From NCBI GenBank assembly GCA_016125335.1, contig WGLY01000014.1, forward strand, positions 1 through 43,069: a DNA stretch of 43,069 nucleotides, in the 5' to 3' direction. A model generated the notes under the pieces. It was not told where the DNA came from. It ran no database searches and was given only the letters and a program-made list of their open reading frames with translations. This DNA is from Frankiales bacterium (GTDB taxonomy: Bacteria; Actinomycetota; Actinomycetes; S36-B12; CAIYMF01). Position numbers and translations under genes: made by a program. This document shows positions 32,412-40,336 of the stretch, one piece after another. Positions within the stretch are counted from its first letter, which is position 1. Each line of letters starts with the position of its first letter.

Positions 32412-33169
32412 GCGCCACCGTGAGCGGTGCCGTCGCGATCGTCTCGGGCGGCAACCGCGGGATCGGGCGCGCGTTCTGCGAGCAGCTCGTCGCGGGCGGC
32501 GCCCAGCGCGTCTACTGCGGCTCGCGCGACCTCGACGCGGTCCCGCAGGAGCTGGTCGACCTCGGCGTCGTGCCGGTGCAGCTCGACATCACCGATCGCG
32601 ACTCCGTGGCCCGCGCCGTGGAGCGGTGCGGCGACGTCACCGTGGTGGTCAACAACGCCGGCCTGCACGGCCGCGACCGCCTCGTGCTGGCGCGCGACCC
32701 CGACATGGCGCGCCAGGAGATGGAGGTCAACTACTTCGGCACGCTCAACATGATCCGCGGCTTCGCGCCGGTGCTCGGGGCCAACGGCGGCGGCGCCATC
32801 GTCAACGTGCTCTCCGTGGCGGGCGCGATCCCCACGGCGTTCATGGGCGGCTACTCGCCGGCGAAGTCGGCCACGCTGTTCCTGTCGATCATCGCGCGGG
32901 CCGAGCTCGAGCCGCAGGGCACCAGCGTGACGGCGCTGGTGGTCGGCTCGGTCGACACCCGCATGGCCGACCACGTGGAGGGCTCGAAGGAGGACCCCCG
33001 CGACATCGCCGCTGCCGGCCTCAAGGCCATGGAGCGCGGCGAGCGCATCAGCGACACCGACCGCATGGCGATCGAGGCGCGCGCCAAGTACGCGCTCGAC
33101 CCGGTCCGCTGGGAGCGCGGGATGGCCAAGGTGATGCGGAGCGAGGCCGCTCCCACGACGGGTCGGTAG
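32408..33169 (+). CDS. SDR-family oxidoreductase
   Basis: A 253-residue SDR: VSGGNRGIGRAFCEQL (a variant of TGxxxGIG), NNAGLHGRDR, Ser in VNVLSVAGAIP, GGYSPAKSATL with Tyr-Lys, then ALVVGSVDTRMADH. The last 60 residues form a helical extension unlike FabG. It is the first full gene of a tightly coupled run (SDR, aldehyde dehydrogenase, oxygenase, SDR, VOC). The stop TAG overlaps the next GTG by 1 bp. Probably oxidises or reduces a carbonyl in the same pathway as the aldehyde dehydrogenase. Confidence 0.88.
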   Translation: MSATVSGAVAIVSGGNRGIGRAFCEQLVAGGAQRVYCGSRDLDAVPQELVDLGVVPVQLDITDRDSVARAVERCGDVTVVVNNAGLHGRDRLVLARDPDMARQEMEVNYFGTLNMIRGFAPVLGANGGGAIVNVLSVAGAIPTAFMGGYSPAKSATLFLSIIARAELEPQGTSVTALVVGSVDTRMADHVEGSKEDPRDIAAAGLKAMERGERISDTDRMAIEARAKYALDPVRWERGMAKVMRSEAAPTTGR

Positions 33170-34893
33170 TGCCGGCCACCACGGGCGAAGCGTCGGCGAC
33201 GTCTCTGTTCGCGCGGCACCGGGACCTGCTCGGCCGCGCCGTCGAGGCCTGCCGCACGCGGCGCAACTGGACGGCGTACCCGGACGACCCGGCCGCGCAC
33301 CCGGCCGGCGAGGAGGGGCGAGCCGCCGCGGAGCAGTGGTTCGGCGGGCAGCTCGGCCGCCCCTTCGACCTCGACCAGCCGGGGCCCGTCGTGGTGCAGG
33401 ACGACGAGGTGTCGCCCTACACCGGTGAGCCGCTCGGGATCTCCTACCCCCGCTCGGACGTGGACGCGCTCGTGGCCGCGGCGCTCGCCGCCTGGCCCGC
33501 GTGGCGCCGCGCGTCGCACGAGGAGCGCGTGGGCGTCTGCCTCGAGGCCTGCGACCGGCTCTACCGCCACAACCTCGAGCTGGCGTACGCCGCCATGCAC
33601 ACCACGGGCCAGAGCTTCCCGATGTCCTACGCCGGCAGCGGCACCAACGCGATCGACCGAGGGATCGAGGCGGTGGCGCAGGCGCACCTGGCGCACGAGC
33701 GCGTCGCCCCGAGCGCCACGTGGTCGCGCGACTTCGGGTCCACCACGGTGCGCCTCGACAAGCGCTACCGGCTGGTGCCGCTCGGCCTCGCCGTGGTGAT
33801 CGCGTGCGCGAGCTTCCCCGCGTGGAACGCCTACCCCGCGGTGCTGGCCAACCTCGTCACCGGCAACCCGGTCGTGCTCAAGCCGCACCCGAGCTCGGTC
33901 CTCCAGATGGCGCTGGCCGTGCGCATCCTGCGCGAGACCCTGGCCGACGCCGGGTTCGACCCGGCGCTGGTGTCGCTGAGCGTCGACTCCGCGGCCGAGC
34001 CGGTCGCCAAGCGGCTGGTGCAACACGAGGCGACCCGGATCGTCGACTTCACCGGCTCGGCGGCGTTCGGGTCGTGGATCGAGCAGAACGCCCGCTCGGC
34101 CCGGGTGTACACCGAGACCTCCGGCGCGAACTTCGTCGTGCTGGAGTCGGTGGACGATCTCGCCCCCGTGCTGCGCGCCGTCGCCGGGTCGCTGTGCCTG
34201 TTCACGGCCCAGATGTGCACGAGCCCGCAGAACGTCTACGTGCCGCGCGACGGCCTGCCCACCTCCGACGGCGTCGTGCCGGCGGAGGAGGTGGCCGCGC
34301 GCCTCGCCGAGGCGGTGCGCGCCATCTCCGGCACGCCGCGCCGCGCCGCGGCGGTGATGGGCGCGGTGCAGGCGCAGTCGACGCTCGAGCTGCTCGCCCG
34401 CGTGCGCGACGAGGTGGCCGCGCGCGGCACCGTGCTGCTCGAGCCGGCGGCGTACGAGCACCCGGAGCACCCCGCGGCGCGCACCAGCGGTCCGCTGCTC
34501 GGGCTGGTCGGGCTCGCCGAGCACGACCTCTTCGCCCAGGAGCAGTTCGGGCCTGTGGGCTTCGTCGTGGTGGCCGACGACGCGGTGCAGGCGATCGAGC
34601 GGGCCACGCGCGACGCGCGCGAGGTCGGTGCCATCACCGGCTTCGTCTACTCGACCGACGAGCAGTTCGTCGAGCTCGCCGAGGAGCTCAGCGCCGACGC
34701 CGGCGTCGCCCTGTCGGTCAACCTCACCGGCCCGATGCCGCTGAACTTCTCGGCCGCCTACAGCGACTACCACGTCACCGGTCTCAACCCGGCAGGCACC
34801 GCCACGCTCAGCGACGAGTCGTTCATCGCGGGGCGATTCCGCGTGGTGCAGTCCCGGCGTCCCCACGTGGGCGCAGGAGAGGAGGACGCATGA
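33169..34893 (+). CDS. paaN: PaaN-type aldehyde dehydrogenase
   Basis: The 574-residue protein matches the PaaN family of long aldehyde dehydrogenases: LFARHRDLLGRAVEA and WTAYP near the start, PFDLDQPG, EVSPYTGEPLGISYPRSDVDALVAAA, MHTTGQSFPMSYAGSG, then the core VIACASFPAWNAYPAVLANLVTGNPVVLKPHP. Catalytic Glu is in ETSGANFVVLE and the nucleophile Cys in FTAQMCTSPQN. PaaN was named from phenylacetate clusters, but no paaABCDE, paaG or paaK lies here, so it probably oxidises another aldehyde, plausibly one made by the oxygenase encoded next. The GTG overlaps the SDR stop. Confidence 0.87.
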   Translation: MPATTGEASATSLFARHRDLLGRAVEACRTRRNWTAYPDDPAAHPAGEEGRAAAEQWFGGQLGRPFDLDQPGPVVVQDDEVSPYTGEPLGISYPRSDVDALVAAALAAWPAWRRASHEERVGVCLEACDRLYRHNLELAYAAMHTTGQSFPMSYAGSGTNAIDRGIEAVAQAHLAHERVAPSATWSRDFGSTTVRLDKRYRLVPLGLAVVIACASFPAWNAYPAVLANLVTGNPVVLKPHPSSVLQMALAVRILRETLADAGFDPALVSLSVDSAAEPVAKRLVQHEATRIVDFTGSAAFGSWIEQNARSARVYTETSGANFVVLESVDDLAPVLRAVAGSLCLFTAQMCTSPQNVYVPRDGLPTSDGVVPAEEVAARLAEAVRAISGTPRRAAAVMGAVQAQSTLELLARVRDEVAARGTVLLEPAAYEHPEHPAARTSGPLLGLVGLAEHDLFAQEQFGPVGFVVVADDAVQAIERATRDAREVGAITGFVYSTDEQFVELAEELSADAGVALSVNLTGPMPLNFSAAYSDYHVTGLNPAGTATLSDESFIAGRFRVVQSRRPHVGAGEEDA

Positions 34894-36356
34894 CCGCGAC
34901 CGACCGCCCCGTGCTGGCCGCCGCGTCGATGACCGACCCGGACAACCCCTACACGCTGGGCGTCTACGCACCCGTGGACGCCGAGCTCACCGCCGACGAC
35001 CTCACGGTGATCGGCGAGCTTCCGCGCGACCTCAACGGCGTCTACCTGCGCACCGGCCCCAACCGGCGCTTCGCCGCCCCCGGCCGCTACCACATGTTCG
35101 ACGGCGACGGCATGGTGCACGCGGTGCACTTCGAGGACGGCCGGGCGCGCTACCGCAACCGGTGGGTCCGCACGAAGGCGTTCGAGGCCGAGTCCGAGGC
35201 CGGCCGCGCGCTGTGGACCGGGCTCATGGAGAACCCGCAGGGCAACCCGTTCGGCAACACGCACGGGCTGGGCATCAAGGACTCGGCCAACACCGACGTC
35301 ATCTACCACCGCGGCCAGGTGCTGGCGACGTGGTACCTCTGCGGCTCGCCCTACGGCGTCGACCCGCTGTCGCTGGAGACCCTCGGGGCGCAGACGTTCC
35401 TCGACACGTTCTACGGCGACATGATGGCGCACCCCAAGGTGGACGACGCCACGCACGAGCTCATGTGGTTCGACTACGGGCCGGACCTGCCCTACCTGCG
35501 GTACGGCGTCATCGGGGCCGACGGCCGCCAGACGGACCTGGTGCACATCGACATCCCGGGCCCGCGGCTGCCGCACGACATGGCGATCACGGAGAACTAC
35601 TCCGTCCTCATGGACCTGCCCCTCGTGCAGGACCAGGAGGCGCGCGCGGCAGGCAAGTACCGGATCTACTACGACCAGGCGCTCGTGAGCCGGTTCGCCG
35701 TCATCCCGCGCCACGGCACGGCGGAGCAGGTGCGGTGGTTCGAGGCCAAGCCCTGCTACATCTACCACGTCATCAACGCGTGGGAGTCCGGCGACGAGAT
35801 CGTGATGGACGCCTGCCGGGTGAAGAACCCGCAGCACCAGACCACGTTCGCCACGCCGCTGTCGAACATGCTCGCCTACATGCGGCTCGACGCCCAGCTC
35901 TACCGCTACCGCTTCGACCTGCGCACCGGCCGCACCACCGAGACCGCGCTCGACGACGACAACATCGAGTTCCCGTCGGTGGACGCCCGGGTGGTCGGGC
36001 TCCCGCACCGGTACTCCTACTCCATGCGGCTGGCCGCCGAGCCGACGCTGCTCTTCGACGGCCTCGTGCGCTACGACTCGCAGGAGGACGTCAAGCAGGA
36101 GCACTTCTTCGGCCCGGGGCGCTGGGGCTCCGAGGCGCCGTTCGCCCCGCGCGACGGCTCGACCGGGGAGACCGACGGCTACGTCGTGTGCTTCGTGACC
36201 GACGAGCGCGAGGGCACGGCCGAGGTGGACGTGTTCGACGCGACCGACATCGCTGCGGGCCCGCTGGCCCGCGTGCTCCTGCCCGGCCGGGTCCCGGCCG
36301 GGTTCCACGCCTGCTGGGTCAGGGGCGAGCAGCTGCAACAGGACGGAGTCCGCTGA
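34890..36356 (+). CDS. Carotenoid/lignostilbene cleavage oxygenase
   Basis: The 488-residue protein belongs to the RPE65/carotenoid oxygenase family of non-haem iron enzymes that split C=C bonds to two carbonyls. The start GVYLRTGPNRRFAAPG and HMFDGDGMVHAV is typical. The four iron-binding histidines are present: His181 (MMAHPKVDD), His229 (LPHDMAIT), His293 (YHVINAW) and His473 (GFHACW). Its ATG overlaps the aldehyde dehydrogenase stop (ATGA), so the cleavage product, an aldehyde, is probably passed to PaaN. The substrate could be a stilbene, apocarotenoid or phenylpropenoid; the sequence does not decide. Confidence 0.92.
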   Translation: MTATDRPVLAAASMTDPDNPYTLGVYAPVDAELTADDLTVIGELPRDLNGVYLRTGPNRRFAAPGRYHMFDGDGMVHAVHFEDGRARYRNRWVRTKAFEAESEAGRALWTGLMENPQGNPFGNTHGLGIKDSANTDVIYHRGQVLATWYLCGSPYGVDPLSLETLGAQTFLDTFYGDMMAHPKVDDATHELMWFDYGPDLPYLRYGVIGADGRQTDLVHIDIPGPRLPHDMAITENYSVLMDLPLVQDQEARAAGKYRIYYDQALVSRFAVIPRHGTAEQVRWFEAKPCYIYHVINAWESGDEIVMDACRVKNPQHQTTFATPLSNMLAYMRLDAQLYRYRFDLRTGRTTETALDDDNIEFPSVDARVVGLPHRYSYSMRLAAEPTLLFDGLVRYDSQEDVKQEHFFGPGRWGSEAPFAPRDGSTGETDGYVVCFVTDEREGTAEVDVFDATDIAAGPLARVLLPGRVPAGFHACWVRGEQLQQDGVR

Positions 36357-36357
36357 C

Positions 36358-37353
36358 ATGGACCGCGCGCAGGCCGACGCGATCGACGCCGAGGCGACCG
36401 CCGACGACAAGGTGAGCTTCAGCCGCCTCGGGTACGAGATGCGGCGTCCCACCTGGGACGACTCGGACATGAGCCACGTCGCCGGGCGCACGGTCGTCAT
36501 CAGCGGCGTGACCTCCGGGCTCGGCCGCGCGGCGGCCGAGGGCTTCGCCGCGCTCGGGGCGCGCGTGGTCATGCTCGCCCGCGACGGCGCCCGCGCGCAG
36601 GCGGCCCTCGAGGAGATCGAGCAGGCCACCGGCAACCACGACCTGCGCGTGATCGTGTGCGACCTGTCGTCGATGGCCTCGGTGCGCCGGGCGGCCGAGG
36701 AGATCCTCGCCACCGAGCCGCAGGTGCACGTGCTGGTGAACAACGCCGGCGTGCTGCTCAACGAGCGGCTGCTGTCCGAGGACGGCTACGAGCTCGTCCT
36801 CGCCACCAACCTGCTCGGGCCCTTCCTGCTCACCGAGCTGCTCCTCGACCGCATCGTCGCGAGCGCGCCCTCGCGCATCGTCGAGGTGTCCTCCGGCGGC
36901 ATGTACAGCCAGCGGATCGACGTCGAGGACCCGCACACCGAGCACCGCGAGTTCATCGGCACCGCCGTGTACTCGCGCACCAAGCGCGGCCAGGTGATCG
37001 TCACGGAGATGCGCGCCGAGCGCCTGGCGGGCACCGGCGTCGTGTGCCACTCGATGCACCCGGGGTGGGCCGCGACCCCGGGGGTCTCGTCGTCCATCCC
37101 GGAGTTCGAGGCCAAGTTCCGCGACGTGCTGCGTACGCCGGCGCAGGGCGCCGACACCATCGTGTGGCTCGGCTCGGCCGACGAGCCGGCCACCACGTCG
37201 GGCCAGTTCTGGCTCGACCGCCGCCCGCGCGAGACCCACCGCACCGACGCCACCCGCGAGACCGACGCCGAGCGCGCCGCGCTGTGGGAGCTGTGCACCA
37301 CCCTCACCGGGCTCGCGGACCCCGCCGCTTCCCTCGACGGCCAGGAGGCCTGA
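36358..37353 (+). CDS. SDR-family oxidoreductase, retinol-dehydrogenase/DHRS-like
   Basis: A 331-residue long SDR. About 45 residues precede the nucleotide motif ISGVTSGLGRAAAEGF; NNAGVLLNERLLSEDGYELVLATNLLGPFLL is the pattern of the DHRS12/retinol-dehydrogenase-like branch. The catalytic segment is VEVSSGGMYSQ, followed by AVYSRTKRGQVI with Tyr-Lys and HSMHPGWAATPGV. These enzymes act on lipophilic alcohols and ketones, which fits a neighbouring carotenoid-type oxygenase. It begins one base after the oxygenase stop. Confidence 0.88.
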   Translation: MDRAQADAIDAEATADDKVSFSRLGYEMRRPTWDDSDMSHVAGRTVVISGVTSGLGRAAAEGFAALGARVVMLARDGARAQAALEEIEQATGNHDLRVIVCDLSSMASVRRAAEEILATEPQVHVLVNNAGVLLNERLLSEDGYELVLATNLLGPFLLTELLLDRIVASAPSRIVEVSSGGMYSQRIDVEDPHTEHREFIGTAVYSRTKRGQVIVTEMRAERLAGTGVVCHSMHPGWAATPGVSSSIPEFEAKFRDVLRTPAQGADTIVWLGSADEPATTSGQFWLDRRPRETHRTDATRETDAERAALWELCTTLTGLADPAASLDGQEA

Positions 37354-37354
37354 C

Positions 37355-38068
37355 ATGCCCGAGACCCCCGCGCTGCCCCAGGTGCGCCAGCTCGTCTTCC
37401 TGGCCGCCGACCTCGACGCCACGCTCGCCGACGCGCGCAGCGGGCTCGGCCTGCGCCAGGGCATCAAGGACGAGCAGGGCATGGCCGACCTCGGCTTCGT
37501 GCACGAGGTGCTCACCATCGGCTCGACGTTCCTGGAGTTCACCGCGCCGCTCGGGCCGGACACCATGCCGGCCCGGCTGCTCGCCAAGCGCGGAGGCGAC
37601 CTCGGCTACATGGTCGTGGTGCAGGTGGACGACGCCGAGCGCACCAAGAAGCGGGCGCTCGACCGCGGGCTCACGCTGGTGATGGAGACCCCGTACGAGG
37701 GGCACACGATCACGCAGTGGCACCCGCGCGGGCTCGGCACCCTCGCGGAGTTCGACCAGATCCGCCCGGCCGACTCCTGGCACTACGCGCCGCGCGTGTT
37801 CGAGACCGGGTGCACGGACGTCGTCGGCGACTACACCGCCGTGGAGCTCGCCGTGCGCGACCCGCACGCCGTCGCCGCCACGTGGGCCGACGTCCTCGAG
37901 GTGGAGGTCGCAGCCGACGGCGTCAGCCTCGACCTGCCGGGCGCGGCGCTGCGCTTCGTGCCGACGGACGGGGCCGAGGGCCTGGTCGCCGTGGAGCTGC
38001 CGGCGACCGACCGCGCCCAGGCGGGCCGCACCGTGCGACTGTCCGGCGTCGACTTCCGGCTGGTGTGA
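37355..38068 (+). CDS. VOC-superfamily (glyoxalase-like) protein
   Basis: A 237-residue protein with two beta-alpha-beta-beta-beta VOC modules: the first from VRQLVFLAADLDATL to VHEVLTIGSTFLEFTAPLG with LGYMVVVQVDD, the second from CTDVVGDYTAVELAVRDP onward. Candidate metal ligands include His50 (VHEVL), Glu59 (LEFT) and His near GHTITQWHP, though pairing is uncertain. It resembles glyoxalase-like and extradiol-type folds used as isomerases or hydrolases in catabolism. It is the last gene of the coupled run, starting 1 bp after the SDR stop and ending 14 bp from a convergent patatin gene. Confidence 0.82.
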   Translation: MPETPALPQVRQLVFLAADLDATLADARSGLGLRQGIKDEQGMADLGFVHEVLTIGSTFLEFTAPLGPDTMPARLLAKRGGDLGYMVVVQVDDAERTKKRALDRGLTLVMETPYEGHTITQWHPRGLGTLAEFDQIRPADSWHYAPRVFETGCTDVVGDYTAVELAVRDPHAVAATWADVLEVEVAADGVSLDLPGAALRFVPTDGAEGLVAVELPATDRAQAGRTVRLSGVDFRLV

Positions 38069-38082
38069 GGACGGCGCCCGTC

Positions 38083-38904
38083 TCAGGCCAGGAGGGCGCG
38101 CACGCGGGCGGCGGCCCCCCGGCCCTGCCGGCGTCCCTGCTGCGCCGCGGCGAGGGTGACCCGCGGGTCGAGGGGGTTGGGCCCGAAGGCCGCCTGCGAG
38201 CCGGCGTCGGCGGCCACCACCTCGACCGCGGAGCCCTCGCCGAGGCGCTCGATCTCGCGGGCGATGCCACCGCCGAGCTCGGGCAGCAGCGGCGCGAGCA
38301 CCACCGCCCGGGTGCAGGGCGCCGCGGCCGGGAGGTTGGTGGGCGAGAGCACAGATCCGTCCATGAAGTGCTCGCCGTCGATCACCACGGTGGGCCACAC
38401 CGAGGGCACGGCGCAGCTCGCGCCCACGGCGTCGAGCCACTCCACCCCGCAGTCGCGGTCGAAGGTCACGAAGCGCCCGGTGTCGGCGCTCACAGCCGTG
38501 ACGAGCACCTCCCCGGGCGGCCAGTCCTGCCGGCCGGCGAGCACGGCGATCTCCTCGCGGCGCTCGGCCGGGTCCATAGTGGTGGCGGCCTTGGCCGCGT
38601 CGCCGATGCGCCTGCGGGCGTCCTGCGCCGAGGACGCGCCGGCGGCCGAGCGGGCCCAGCCGGCGGCCACCTCGGCGAAGTCGATCGACGGCGGGCGCAG
38701 GGCCGCGACGTCGGCGAGACCGCTCTCGAGGTCGCCGTCCGCGGGCCGGCTCCGCCGTCCCGCGAGCAGCGAGCCCGCCGAGGTGCCCACCACGCGGAGC
38801 CCGTCGGGCAGCAGCACGCCCTCGTCCGCGAGCCCGGCCAGCACGCCCGTCTCCCAGCCCAGGGCGGCGCTGCCGCCGGCCCCCAGCACCAGTGCCACGC
38901 TCAT
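38083..38904 (-). CDS. Patatin-like phospholipase
   Basis: The 273-residue acyl hydrolase has LVLGAGGSAALGWETGVLAGL (oxyanion loop), nucleophile VVGTSAGSLLAG (GxSxG) and the dyad Asp in HFMDGSVLSPTNL. The Ser-Asp dyad cleaves acyl chains from lipids. The C-terminus (RVTLAAAQQGRRQGRGAAARVRALLA) is helical and basic. GAGGAGG precedes ATG 38904. It is divergent from a lipocalin-like gene with only 29 bp between the two start codons, so each promoter must lie within the other gene or the messages are very short-leadered. Confidence 0.9.
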   Translation of the reverse strand: MSVALVLGAGGSAALGWETGVLAGLADEGVLLPDGLRVVGTSAGSLLAGRRSRPADGDLESGLADVAALRPPSIDFAEVAAGWARSAAGASSAQDARRRIGDAAKAATTMDPAERREEIAVLAGRQDWPPGEVLVTAVSADTGRFVTFDRDCGVEWLDAVGASCAVPSVWPTVVIDGEHFMDGSVLSPTNLPAAAPCTRAVVLAPLLPELGGGIAREIERLGEGSAVEVVAADAGSQAAFGPNPLDPRVTLAAAQQGRRQGRGAAARVRALLA

Positions 38905-38933
38905 CGCGTCCTCCTCGTCCATCCGGAGCTGCC

Positions 38934-39371
38934 ATGACCCCCGCCGAGTCCGACATCGCCACCGCGCTCGTCGGCACCTGGACCCTGACCGCCTGGACCC
39001 TGTCCGACGCCGACGGCGAGCGCAGCCCGTACGGCGAGGACCCGGCCGGACTGCTCGTGTACGCGCCCGACGGCGGCATGGCCGCGGTGGTGTCCGAGCG
39101 GCGCCGCCCCCTGCTGCCCACGCCGAGCCCGCGCCGGGCCCCGGCCGAGGCCCTCGCGTCGGCCTACCTCGGCAGCTTCTCCTACGCCGGCCGCTGGCGG
39201 GTGGAGGGCGGCGAGGTCGTGCACGCCGTGGAGGTGGCGCAGAACCCCGCGCTCGTGGGCACGGAGCAGCGGCGCACGGTGCTGCTCGACGGGACGGCGC
39301 TCGCGCTGGTGGCGCAGGAGAGCGCGGGCGGCGCGACGCGCACGCACACGCTGCGCTGGCGGCGCGGCTGA
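38934..39371 (+). CDS. Lipocalin-like domain protein
   Basis: A 145-residue protein with the pattern of the bacterial lipocalin-like family: LVGTWTLTAWTLSDADGERSPYGEDPAGLLVYAPDGGMAAVV at the start, then a predicted all-beta remainder (YAGRWRVEGGEVVHAVEVAQNP). Homologues are small ligand-binding barrels encoded in catabolic and secondary-metabolic loci. CGGAG precedes ATG 38934; an upstream in-frame ATG at 38892 lies inside the patatin gene and is unlikely. There is no signal peptide, so it should be cytosolic. Confidence 0.78.
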   Translation: MTPAESDIATALVGTWTLTAWTLSDADGERSPYGEDPAGLLVYAPDGGMAAVVSERRRPLLPTPSPRRAPAEALASAYLGSFSYAGRWRVEGGEVVHAVEVAQNPALVGTEQRRTVLLDGTALALVAQESAGGATRTHTLRWRRG

Positions 39372-39451
39372 CCGCGGCGGCGCGCTCCGGCTGCCCCGGT
39401 GTCGTCCCACGGAGCCCTCCCCACCGGTCGTCGCGCCGGCACGCCGCCGGA

Positions 39452-39494
39452 GTCACTTCGACTATTGCAGTACGACGCCCCTCTCGGCTAGCGT
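39452..39494 (+). promoter_or_regulatory. Shared motif site E and leaderless -10
   Basis: GTCACTTCGACTATT followed by GCAGTA (39452-39472) is a member of the shared motif, and its flank CCGGAGT also matches site B. TAGCGT (39489-39494) lies 8 nt before ATG 39503, and the motif covers the -35 position, so binding would affect hydratase transcription. Confidence 0.45.
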
Positions 39495-39502
39495 CCACGC
39501 GC

Positions 39503-40336
39503 ATGGCAGAGGATCTGGTGCTGCGGTCGGACGAGAACGGCGTCGCGGTGCTCACGCTCAACCGCCCGGAGCGCAAGAACGCGTGGACGATCCCGCTCCA
39601 GCGCCGCTACTACGGCCGGCTCCAGGAGTGCGTCGAGGACGACTCCGTGCGCGCCATCGTGGTCACCGGCGCGGGCTCGAGCTTCTGTCCCGGCGCGGAC
39701 TTCCTCGAGCTGCAGACGTACACGCAGACCGGCGACTTCAACCCGGAGGCGGCCACCATCGAGCAGCCGGACTGGTACCCGATCACCGTCCCCAAGCCGA
39801 TGGTCGCGGCCGTCAACGGCGCGTGCGCCGGGTTCGGCCTCGTGCAGACGCTCATGTGCGACGTGCGGTTCGCGGTGTCAGGCGCGCGCATGTCCACCGC
39901 GTTCGCGCGGCGCGGGCTGCCGGCCCTGCACGCGGCGTCGTACCTGCTGCCGCGGCTGATCGGGGTGAGCCGGGCCACCGAGCTGCTCGTGTCCGGCCGC
40001 ACGTTCACCAGCGACGAGGCAGCCGACATGGGCCTGGTGCACACGATCGTGCCCGCCGACGGCGACGTCGTGGCGGCCGCGCGCGCCTACGCCGAGGACC
40101 TGGCGGCGAACTGCTCGCCGGCGTCGGTCGCGCACATCAAGGAGCAGCTGCGGCACAGCTACGAGCAGACGTTCCTCGAGACGGTCGAGGACGCCGAGGG
40201 CCGCGAGCGCACCGCGCTGTCGTCCTTCGACTTCAACGAGGGCGTGCAGAGCTTCGTCGAGCGGCGCCCGCCGGCGTTCGCCCCCTACGGCAAGGGCGGC
40301 CTGCCGCGCGAGGGGTTCAGCCCAGCCGGGAGCTGA
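39503..40336 (+). CDS. Enoyl-CoA hydratase/isomerase family protein
   Basis: A 277-residue crotonase: VAVLTLNRPERKNAWT, oxyanion segment GAGSSFCPGADFLELQ, VAAVNGACAGFGLVQTLMCDVRFA, then FARRGLPALHAASYLLPRLIGVSRATELLVSGR. The position usually holding a catalytic Glu (VPE) is Ala-Leu here (LPALHA), so it may be an isomerase or other crotonase activity rather than a hydratase. The C-terminus is Pro/Gly-rich. The last 20 bp overlap the end of the convergent LLM gene. No Shine-Dalgarno; probably leaderless. Confidence 0.87.
   Translation: MAEDLVLRSDENGVAVLTLNRPERKNAWTIPLQRRYYGRLQECVEDDSVRAIVVTGAGSSFCPGADFLELQTYTQTGDFNPEAATIEQPDWYPITVPKPMVAAVNGACAGFGLVQTLMCDVRFAVSGARMSTAFARRGLPALHAASYLLPRLIGVSRATELLVSGRTFTSDEAADMGLVHTIVPADGDVVAAARAYAEDLAANCSPASVAHIKEQLRHSYEQTFLETVEDAEGRERTALSSFDFNEGVQSFVERRPPAFAPYGKGGLPREGFSPAGS

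Noticed and set aside
33501-34889. N-terminal half of a 951-codon plus-strand open frame running into the oxygenase
   Set aside because: Only the part from ATG 34890 is the oxygenase; the earlier part is an out-of-frame reading of the PaaN gene, Arg/Ala-rich without domains.
32408-40336. A phenylacetate (paa) catabolic cluster
   Set aside because: Only a PaaN-type dehydrogenase and generic crotonases are present; no paaABCDE oxygenase or paaK ligase, so the paa name is used for family only.
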